The notes below the pieces were generated by a model, which saw nothing but the letters and a program-made list of their open reading frames with translations, made no database searches and had not been told where the DNA came from. The position numbers and the translations under genes are program-made. From assembly GCA_036346225.1 (NCBI GenBank), contig JARFIW010001109.1, forward strand, positions 2,650,501 through 2,714,500: a stretch of 64,000 bases of DNA, read 5' to 3'. Below, piece after piece: positions 39,501-51,500 of this stretch. The stretch comes from Platerodrilus igneus (taxonomy: Eukaryota; Arthropoda; Insecta; Coleoptera; Lycidae). Position 1 is the first letter of the stretch. Every line of letters starts with the position of its first letter.

Positions 39501-42500
39501 GTAATTAGATAGCCACCAAACAATAATCAGATAGATGAGTGGACAAGTAAACATTAAAATGACCTATAGACAGTCATATGACAAGTAAAGGTAAACAGAA
39601 CATATTCTTTTTGGTATTACTACCTACAGGGCTGCCACTTTGTCGCTTTTTCAACTGTTGCATTCCTTTCGGAGCAGGTCATTTTTGTGTTACTTTTCTT
39701 TGTTTGGTCAGTAAAGTTACTTTTTTTGTACCCTAGCCAATTTCTTCACATGTTTTTGAGTTTTTCACAGTTTTTATCATTGTTTTTTATTCTCTGATTT
39801 TATACACAACAAACAAACAATATCTGAGTGTCTGTGTATTGGCGAATGAGTTCTTCAACTTAGCTAGTATTGAATTAAGATTTTTTTTGTTTTTTTTTAC
39901 AGTTGGTTTCCTATATTAGTCTATTGGCAGTATTAAAATTAGATCAAAATCTGTCTTTAACCCTGCGGTAAGGACCTAACTGGCTGTTGTTGAAAATTTT
40001 AAAAATGCTGAAGGTCTTAATATAGTTTACAGTTTTATGATACACCAAATGTAGAAAATAAAAAAAAACTGCAAGTAACCATAAGATATTGGTCTAACAA
40101 AAATAGAAAACGTCATTCACATCACATTGAAACATTTTTCTTGGGTCATGCAACAGGTGCAGTACTTTTTAAACACCGTTTCATCGTTTTAAGCAACTCA
40201 AATTTGCTTCTAATTAATATTGCTCTTTGGTAGTGATGGGCCAAATGTAAATAAATAGTTTTGAAAAGAAGAGGAAATGGGCTTCTTAACATAGGCACAT
40301 GCAACATACATTTTTTATGCAACACCTTACTCAAAAACATCAGAAATGGTTGAAGAATGTTCAGGGGCAAAAATAGCAATATTTAATTTGTTTGATTGGT
40401 TTTCCAGTAGATTGAAGAATTGCACAACAGTAGAAGAAAGCAGCAATGCTCCTAAGAAAAAATTTCCATGTCTTCTAATCTCAAGGTGATTGATATTGAG
40501 AGATTTTTGCGAAAAAGTGCTTAAACAAAGCACAGCATTAAAAAATTACTTTCTTAATTTTATTCCAAACAAGAATACTTTTTTGATGAGAACAAAAAAA
40601 TATATCATGACAGCATTTCTTAAAACTCAGTTACATAACTGAACTGTGTTTGTCATCTCGAGTGCAGATTTATTCAAAGGGTTTATCAAAGGATTCTAAA
40701 TGAAAAAAGCTTTGATTCATCTCATGTATGATGAATTAAGAAGTATCTGCATGAGACTCTTATTAACAGAGTACACAACTCAATATAGCAAAAGAATTAA
40801 ATGAAAAAGTTTTTGGGACCTGAAGGTTTTCTTGTCATAAAACCTTGAAGAAGTTAAAAAGGTTGTTGTCGGCAGTGAAGTTGAGTCTTACTTAAAAGGT
40901 AAGTCTGAAGACTAACATTTTTGTGAAAAGAGTACAACATTACGTAACAAGTAGTAAACATCTTCTTGTGCAAACGTCTTGTCCATCCCATCAATATTAG
41001 ACTTTTTACAGTCTAAGGAGAAAACTCAGTTTCCTGTTGCAGTTATTTGATGAAAGTTACCAAAGCTCTTTTCATACAAATACCAACTGATGCTCCCTGC
41101 AAGATGAATGGTAAGCCCTTCGGTTACAGAAAATTGAAACCAAACGTGAAAATGATATGATATATGAGTTCTGGTAAAATATAAATATGAAAAATCCTGA
41201 GGGAACTTCAAAAATCTCAATAGTGGCAAAAGTTGTGAAAATTTGTTTAACATTATCACATCGAAGTGCAGATGTAGAAAGGAGGTTTTCCTAATCAGAA
41301 AGGACATGGTATATCGTTAGTTTGATGTTAGATGTATAATTCCCAAAAAATATATACTAAAATGACTCTTGGGTCTAGAGCAAGAATAAAAAGAATGAGC
41401 CATCGCTGACCTTATCTGTCAAAATGGTGACCTATCAAAGGTCACTATATTGATCTGACTATACACATACACTTGCATTGGAAACGACTTTTTTAACGAG
41501 TGAGTAAAATGAAAGATATTGAGTTTTTCACTTTGAAAATATGAATTTGGATGTCAAAAACATATTTAAGATTGAATTGGTGAATTAATAGCAGTTGTAA
41601 GCTGAATATTCTGAAATCAACAATAGGTGCATGTAAAGTTTGATCATAATATTTTGACAGTTGAATTTATGTACAAATTGAGGATTTCATCATTATAGTT
41701 TATGTGGTTTTGAGCTATTCTTGATTTTTTTTAGATAATTGACATATTAACTTCTATGTAGTTTGTTTTTTCTGGAAGCCAGTCGGTCTGTGGTTCAAGA
41801 GCCACTTATTCTTTGAGATATATTTGTACTTGACCAGAATCGAAAAGAACATAAAGTTACTGCAAACTGGGAAATTTTAGGATTGGAAGGAAAATATCAT
41901 TGTAAAGTTAACAGATACTAAGGAATTATCAATTTAATACCTACCAAAAGTTCAGATTATACTGATGGATATGTGTGGCGATCACAGCTATAAAATGCAC
42001 ATAGAAAATATATGGCTTATCAATTTGTACAGGAAGTTTTTCAAAATTTAAAATTTCCAGATAAAAAACTCGTTTTCTGGCCAATGTAGTACCTTCGAGT
42101 GCAGTATTGGACAAAGTAAATATATTCCTAGGATACTATCAGAAGACAAGGGGTCAATGTCACTAAGAATTTTAAATGCGTGAAAAAATACTAAAGATAA
42201 ATTAAAATGTTGTGAAGACCAGAATTAATTTCAATAACAAAAAGCTGGTGGCTTTGACGAGGGCTGCAAATGGTGCACAAATTATACCTGGAAAAGAAAA
42301 ATGGAGGAGTTGCTCATATTAAAAAAGAAAGAACATGAAATAGAAAGATTGAGGGCTGAAAAATATTCAGTGTACTACGAATAGCTGCAAGTTTTTTTTA
42401 TTAATAAATACATACTCATATGCTAATACCCATACATTTCAACACTTTGATCCACCAACCAATGATTATTTAATTTTTGAATATAAAGGCTACTCAACTA

Positions 42501-45500
42501 AGGAAGTAAGATCATGGTTTGATTCAGTCACTATTCCCATACTGACAAGTTACTATTTGGTTACTGTTTTTATAATTTTTGGCCACTTTTTCAACTATTT
42601 GGACTAAGTTGGTTGATGGCAACCCTGCTACTTATTATAGATTCAGATTTAACTAGTCAATGTATTTACGAAAAGATAGAAATCAAAAGTTTTGCAAAGG
42701 ATTGGGCTAAAAATCCTTAATGGAAACAAAAGTGATAGCATCTTAACAACACATTAGAATAAAAAACAAAGAAAAATGCCCGTCTTTAAGGAGGTGTATA
42801 ATGATAGGGCGAGCAATGATGAATGAAGATAAATTTGAAGTAAAATGCAACAAACAAAATTTCTTCTCTTTACAACTGCAAATATTGACTTTTCTGTTCG
42901 AAGTACAATTTGGCCTAACTGTATTTTCTAAGAGAAAAGCATCAACTCAACATCAGATAAGCAGGTTGTAATAATTTAATAAATATCAAGATTTAGTCCT
43001 ACTTTGACCAAGTATGTGTGGAACAAAAAAACCAACAAATGTATCAATGTAAGACAGTCAACCAATTAAATTTCTAAATACTATTGTGCTTCTCCAATAC
43101 TTAGCTTTTATGTATGAAAAATTATGTTTTTACCATCCGCTTTAAATAAGCATACACCAACGTAATTGTCCTTTTTAATAATAACAGGTTTTATACATTC
43201 TTCTCATCATCATTATTCACAATTATCAAATATTAGCATGTATTGTTTATAAAATGCAAAACAAATTTAATAACGTATAGTTATATTTAGTTATTCTCTG
43301 CAAACGACATGTTGACTTCCAGCACAGGAAATTTTTGCAGCGAATAAAACTTTCCCACTTGATCTGGAATAAATGCCTTCACATGTCACTTTCATGCTAT
43401 TACTCCCAGTATTCTTTTTTCCATGCTATAACTTGCATTTTAATACCGGCAATCAATTACTTGCTTGACAATTTCATCCTGCACTGTGATGATTGCATGT
43501 TATTCGACTCTGCTGAAGATGCTCTTATGCTTAATAATATGATCTCCACCCTCTACTATTATGTGTGGGTTTTATAAGATTTAATGTTTCATGGGTATTT
43601 CCCGCTGACTTCGTTTTCAGAGATTATACTACTTAAATTGCCCTCAGGTCAAGTTCAAGGGTATTTTGATGCGTGAGAATGGTTATGTGTTGTCACACTT
43701 TCAATGACACCTGCATCATTTGTTGGTCACCAAGCTCTAAATTTTATGCTGTTTTATGGGTTTCTGCTTATTGGAGAAACTTACAATTTCGGTTTCTTTA
43801 AACTTGTGCGAATATTTACGAGTACACTTCTTTAGACTGTTTTTTTACCGGAAATATGTGTAGTTTTCTAATTTAACGTATGGAATGTGAAGTCTTGATC
43901 TTTATTGCGGTTGCAAAAGAATGTACTATATGCTCTACTATTTATTTCTGTGTTCTATTTTAATATTATATCGGAATAGCCATGTTATTAAACGTAAACC
44001 ACCCAAGCTTCCATAAAATTTTGAGGGTATTTTTGCATAAAGCTCATTTGATTAACTTAAATTTATAAATGCTTTCCTCCAACCTACTATTTGTTCAAAC
44101 AATGCACGAGCATTACAATATATCTACTTGCAATAATAAGACGTTTTCAAACTATCCCAGACAGTTGGGTGTCCATGACTATCCAACTTTTGTAATACCA
44201 AGATAATTAGACAAGAATAAAGAAAAAGAGGAGGGCCCGCTTTTGTACACCTTATGCATTGAGGTATCGGTGAAAAGTGTTCATTTCACTACTGTGAACT
44301 TCCGGGAATGATATCCATCTCCCACTTCACCAAATAGTTTCTGCCAAACATTAGGCGACTGTTACCAGCCAACTGCATAATTTCCTACAGGAAGGTTTGT
44401 AAATGTTCAGAAAAAGGTGCCGAAATTAAACTTAAACTAATAATGAAGTTACATAGAAAAGTTAAATACTAAAATGAATTTGATAAGCATAAAAATTTCA
44501 TTAACTATATTTACATCTAACAAGGCAAAGCCAAAACATACTATACCATAGTTGCTAGAAAGGCACATGCATACTGAAGTTGGAAATACTGCTGACAATA
44601 ACACATTGTTTATTGCATATTCAAGTGCAGCTGCATACTTCCATGGCTTTTTAGGACAAAAGAAAAGACTGCAAAAGTAATTGTAATTTTGTCTTAATCG
44701 ATTCAAAAAAGTTTTTTAAATTTATTTTTAATGTTTATTATAGAAGTTTGTGTTTGAAGGACTGATGTTTTTCAAAAAGTTTTGGTAAGTGAATAAGTCA
44801 AAACGACCTTAAGAATTAACAGCATACGAAAATGTCATTTTGTTCTAACAGGTAAAACAAACTAAATTTTTGGAAATTTTCTGCATATTGAACCAATTTT
44901 TAGCTATATAGTGAATTTAGGAATTTATTTGTGTTTTGCAAATAAACCAAAATTAGATGCATATATTTCAAAATAAAATTTTCAGAACTTTATTTTTTTG
45001 AGCATTTGACTAGCACACTATTTGTAAACTCTTTAAGTTAAATAATGAGTAGAAAAGTTTGTTACATAAAACTGATTCAATTCATTATCATATAGACTTG
45101 TCAACATTGCTACAACTATGAATATTTAGTTGTTTTTTTTAATAAGTTTGATATGCTCATGACTTTTATTTTGAAAATTAGATGATTGTGAATTTTGAAA
45201 TATTTCCATTATGGTCACATAATTACTTCGTTATTCTTTTAGTTTTTAGTTGAAGATAATGAAATTGTTCAGAAAGAAGAAATGCCAATTGATTACTCGG
45301 CAGATTACTGGTTAAAGAGATATACCATTCGGCGAGAACGAATACCTAAATTTTTGGAACCAGTTGCCGATTTTATCCTACGAGCTGGAAAATATTTAAA
45401 TGTAATTCGTCAATGTGGTAAGAGTACTCTTAACTCAATTAGTGTTTTAGTAATTTCATTAATTTAGATACTATTATTTTTGTTGGATTTATTTGTTATA

Positions 45501-48500
45501 GTATATTGTTGAATTTTCATTTAAATATCATTACATACTTACATTTAGTATATGATGAAAAACTCAAAATCGTCCCATATAATTATCATCATCATTGTAG
45601 CACGACTTTGTGCTAATATTTGTTTTATATCTTTTGTGCTTGCCCCATCTTGCGTTATTTGGCCTCCTAGGTAGCATGCAAGTTCTCGTTACCTATTTGT
45701 ATCTTGTTTTTTTATCCATTTTCTCTTTCTTTTTATACTAGTACTTTAGTTTTATTTTTCTTAATTTTCATACCCTATCTCTCTATTAGAACAGTTTCCA
45801 TTTCATTAAGAGCAGCTTCTAACTTTTCCTTGCTAGATGCTAATACCGCTATATCATCTGCAAATCTAAGCATATCAATCTTTTGTGTGCACAATAATTC
45901 CAAATGTCTTCCTGCATTTGACAGTATTCATTGCCTCTACGATGTACAAGTTAAAAATTAATGAGGATAGGGCTCATCCCTGTCTCACACCTTTCCTAAT
46001 ATTTACTTCTCTACGTTCCTGCTGTAATTCTATTATCACTGTATGCTCTTTGTATAAGCTATGTATTATTTGTCTAACCCTAAAACTCATTTCAATCTTT
46101 TTGAGTATTTCGAACATTTTTTCCATTTTACATTGTCGAATGCTTTCTCCAAATCTACAAACCCTATATACACGCTTTCCCCTTTTTCTATTCTTTTCTC
46201 TATTATCATCCTCAGAGCTAAAATAGCCTCTCGTGTTCCCCTGTTTCGCCTAAACCCAAATTGATCTTCTCCCAGTATTTCTTCAGCTCGTTTTTCCATT
46301 TGTTTTTGTACAATTCTAGTTAGTATTTTTGACATGCGTGCTGTCAAACTTATTGTTCGAAAATTTTCACATCTTTCTGCACCTCTATTTTTGGTATAGT
46401 TACTATGATGTCACGTTTTAAATCTTTGGGTATCTCGCCTGTCTCATACATATAACTTACAAGTTGGAAAAGACGTTCTGTTACTGCTTGTACAGCGGCT
46501 TGTAGAGTTTCTGCTTGCACCTTATCTGTACCCGGTGCCTTACCATTTTTCAGACCCTTTAATGCTAATTCAAACTCATATCTAAGTATAGGATATCCCA
46601 CGTCATCCCTTTCAATGTCTGATTCCTGTTCTAATGCTGTTAGTTCCTCTCCTGCATATAAATTCCTTATATTTTTCTGTCATCTAACTACTTTCTCTAC
46701 ATTTTCTATAAAGACGTTTCCTCCCGCGTCCCTTATGTGTTTTCTATACGGTTTTATGTCTCTAAAATTCATTCTAATTAGTTTGTATACTTCATCTGTC
46801 TTTTCTTTTTCCATCTTAGTTGTACCTCTTTGCACTTTTTATCAACCCATTGTTCTTTAGCTTTCCTGCATTTGCGAATAATTTCTCATTTTATGGCTTT
46901 GTATTTCTGTTTTCCTGTTTCATCTGATCTATTTTTGTAGTTTCGTCTTTCGTCTATTAGATTCAGAATATCCTTTGTTATCCATGGTCTCTTATTTTCG
47001 TTTTGTGTATACCCCAAAATATCTCTGGCCGCCATGTCTAAGCTGAATTTAATGTTATTCCATTCTGTTTCTACTTCCTTAGTATCAGAAATTTTCCTGA
47101 TATTTTTCAGCAATTCATTTGGCTTTTTTCAAATCTTTCGGGAAATCATCATCTTTTAGTTTCTCAAAGTCAAAGCACCTTTTTCCATTCCTTTTTTCAG
47201 ATTTTTAAATTTAAGTGCGGCCTTCATAATTATGATGTTGTGGTCAGTGTCTATATCTGCTTCTGGGTAGCTTCTATTGTCTTTTACTTGATTTCTAAAC
47301 CGTTGCCTAATAAGAATGCAATCTATTTGATATCTTCCTATATCTCCTGGCATCGTCAACGTGTATTGTTTTCTAGCATGATGTTGAAATAATGTGTTTG
47401 TGATAGTTAAACTGTTTTTGTTGCAAAATTCTATCAACCTATTTCCCCTGTAAGTATCCTGTGTACTTGGGAGGTAATGTGGTGTTTTCCCTTTGCCTTC
47501 CACATCGCGGTAGTGGGTCTTAGAATACCTTACCGACCCCTATGGTTTCTGCCAATATAAGTACCGAAATAACCCCTGCCCTCTTTTGGGAACCTGTCTT
47601 AGTCTGGTTCCTCACTAAAGACCTTACTATTTTGGTTGAACATGTAGTTTGGCTCTTTAGGTCGCTGGAACGCTGAAGCCATTCTACCCATTCTAGTAGT
47701 CTAGAACTTTTTCAAGGTGCAGGTCTATTCGGAATGACCATATAATTATATACATTATTAATTAATTTAACTTATTAAGAGTTTCTATCAACAGTTGATT
47801 TAATCAAAATATATTATAAACGTATCCTTGAACATAAATACCTTACATAAATCAAAATTACTACAAATCCTAAGTTACTGCTAATATACTAATGATGTCA
47901 TGTTCTTACTGTTAAGGATTGGTTATTGCTAAAAGCTGATTTATATTGGTAGTTTCTATCGAAGTTTATTTTAAAATAGAATTGATAATGAATACACGTT
48001 TTAGGTATTTTATTCCAAAAAATTTTCACATATACAAGTATAACAAGAATTAAATAAAGTATCAACCTAACAGCTGTCTTTAGTTGGTATATTGAATAAG
48101 AAGATTGAAGCAATTGGATAAAATTTTGAATTTTAGTTCCTACAATGCCACAATGGAGTATTTGTCAGTATTTGTCATAAAAAAAAACAGGTTAAAAATA
48201 CTCTCCTATTTACTCCAGCAAAACTAGTTCTTTTCCGACCAAAAGTGAATATCTCCCTTAACAAAGACCCAAATTGTAAGAAAATTAATTCTGCGTTCCT
48301 TTGCTAACGAGTGGATAAATTATTTGATTTTTTTTGTTATATACATTTAGATCTAGGGAGTAGTTTAGGCTTAACCTAATATAACTGATTATCTCACTCA
48401 TACAAAATACAACCAATGGTAGACTTTCAAATTATACCATGTGTCATGTATAGATAAGTGGTTAAATTGCTTCAAGTAGTTTAATCACAATTGAACTGCA

Positions 48501-51500
48501 CCTAACTTTTTAAGTCAAATATATTGAAATAATGTCGCATAACTGATAAAAATTAATACAAATTACATTACTCTAAAACTCTTTACTTTTCTAAGGATTT
48601 CTTGTGAATTATTGTTTCAAGTCGACATATACATATATTTACTAAAAATCCAAGAAATGTCAAATCAATAGCTCTTTATGTACTGAGGTTTGTAAATCTA
48701 CTTGTATGGTTGAGAATACAGTTTGTAAACCGAGACTCGAAGGGTCTCGGTTTGCAAGTATTCGAAACCAAAACTGCACTGTACTATTCGAGGTGCATAT
48801 GAGATTTTTCGTCATACCATCAAATTATTAAAAGGGAAAAATTCAAATGAAATTTTTGTAACGTTCCATTTTTCTATACGTTGTAATAAAAAATAGCAAA
48901 TATCAAGTTAGTATACTTCCATTGCAATGACAGTTACATTTGTCAAACACTAATTAATAGTGTCAAACTTTAAAATTTGTTTATATTTTCTTTCATTACA
49001 AACCCGCGGACTAATAAAATATTACATCTCGTTACCATAAATATTTATAATGACTCCGACCGTGAAAGTCTCCGACAATACCATCTCGTTACCATGCTGA
49101 CAATGAACACGAAATGTAAAGCGCTACTTACGTTTCAAATAAAATTGATGTATTGATCCACTTTCGAACTAGGTATGACGAAAATCCTTTTTAAATGAAA
49201 TATACATAATTATAGGAGGCCGTAAAACATCAAATACCAATATATTTGTGTCAGTATTATTCTATATTCAACACGGTGCATTTTAAAAAATGGAACGTTT
49301 TGGTACAACAGAGTTAGAAATAATTGATGAAAATATTGGGAACAGTGTTCCTACAAATACAAGAAAGACACATGAATTTGTGTGGAACCAATTTATGGAA
49401 TTTTGCACCAAAAGAACACATGTTTTAAATGAAAATCTCGCAAATATCTTGAAAGATTTTGCATTTAATATGAGGAAAATCAATGTAACTGATTACAAAG
49501 AAGAAGTTATTTAAACTATATGGAATATAACAGCCAAAAAGTTACAACAGGTTTATTAAAATTGTAATGTTGTGTTGGATCCATTTAAAGATATACAATT
49601 TCAAAAAGGGAGAAATGCTCATGAAACCAAACGAAAATTACACCAAAATGATCCTTCAAGAAAAAAAAGTTCCTGTACTTTCACTCTGAATGAATATAAG
49701 TCAATAATAAACATATTTGACGAAGATACTTTGGCTGGATTACAGCAAAAATTTTATCAACTTGCTGCTGTAGAATTAGCATGTAGAGGAAGTAACTTGC
49801 ACGATTGATTATTTCAAGGAAGAAACGAATAACAAAGGAGAGTTAACATGTATCTAAACAATACATAAAACAAAGCTGTATAGTTTTTAATTGCTACCTA
49901 TTTTGAATTTTAAGTAGGATTGAATATAATCAGATTTTCACAAAACTTCTCAAGGAGGGGCACAAAAGTTGACCGACAATAAATGGATAGTACCAAATAA
50001 TCTGACTACAAGAATATGCCCTGTTCGGCTTTTTAAAATGTTAATTTCAAAAAGAAGCTGTACTATAAATTCAAATAGATTATTTCTAACTCTGAACCAA
50101 ATAATAACAAATCGCAGTACAAAATTGTTCTCTAGGCAGAGACAAAGTTTCAAAATGGACACAAAATGCTGCTGAAAATGTGGGTCTCAATTAAAATATA
50201 ATGAAAATAGCAAATCACTCAGATCACTCAACTGCTGTAAGTAGCCTTTCTCAATTTGGCGAGCAAGAACAACAACATATAAAAATCACTGGCCATGCAA
50301 GTTCAAGTTCAATAAAGCCACTTGCCGCTAATTTCAGACATCACTACAATATAATAGACAAAATGCATAATATCGTCAATTCTATTAATCCTTTCACAGA
50401 AAAACTGCTGTTGCCCCAACGTCTACTGTCCAGGCGTCGGAAGCTATGCAAGAAAAAAAGATAATCCTGTAATTTATCAAAATTGCAATATTTTTATTAA
50501 TTCTTCCGATTTTAAAAATAATTAAGTATTTCTCTTCTTAACCGTTAAGTTATTATTGTTAATATTTGTTATTTAATATATGTTAATAAACTATAAAAAC
50601 AAAAAATGTATACAGTATATTTCGAATTCGAGAAATAATCTTAATATATACCGCTCGACTTACAAATTTAACTGTTTAAACTACGACTGGTCAATTTTTT
50701 GCAAAATTTTGCTTTGAAGCAAATGTTTGAGACTTAATAATACACTTTAAAAGTCCGAGACCAAAGGTCTCGGGCTTTTAATAGTGAATTATTCAGTCTG
50801 AAACATTTTCTAAGCAAAATATTGCAAAAAACACTAGCCGCAGTTTATATACATTTATTTCAAGCAACTTCTGTTTCTGCGTATATTCGTGCAGTGCAAT
50901 TCGTCTTTGTGTTATTGTTGTTCATTGTTTATTGTCATTGTGAGTTGAATTATTATCTTCTGAACAATCCTCAAAATTATTATGACTCACAGTTAATTAT
51001 GTCAATGCTACTATGCAACGTTATTATCGGGGCAGCCACGTTGGTTCGTCAAAATTTATGCTACGTTGGCTCGTGGCCGTACGTAACACAAAGAAAAACA
51101 AAGAAAGGACCGGGCTCAATCGGAGAGTAGGGGGGTTATAGAAAGCAGACCAACATATAAGGTACGCGGCTGTAAGGAATTAGTAACAGAGTCTGCAATA
51201 GAAAAATTAGAATAGTAAACCTGGAAAAAAAAAACAAATTAGTCCTGCAAACCTGAAACAAAGAAAAAGCATAGCATACGGATCAAGTATAAATTGTTCA
51301 GTACTTTGTAGAATAAAAAAAAACTGTTGGGATAATCTATATAATATAACAATGTTAAAAGCAATATAACAAATCTTTAGTACAAAGTGAGGTAATATTG
51401 GGGAGTAGCAGAAACGTTTCCTCACACACCAATTAGACATAAAGCAGATAAAATTTTAACAAAATATAAATAGGTAAACACAATTAATATGAGTAGTCCA

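Noticed and set aside
46615..46860. Plus-strand open frames within 45704-46860
   Set aside because: They are antisense to the minus-strand LINE polymerase.
50822..51130. 102-residue open frame with a hydrophobic start resembling a signal peptide
   Set aside because: It begins inside palindrome B and has no recognised domain or splice sites.
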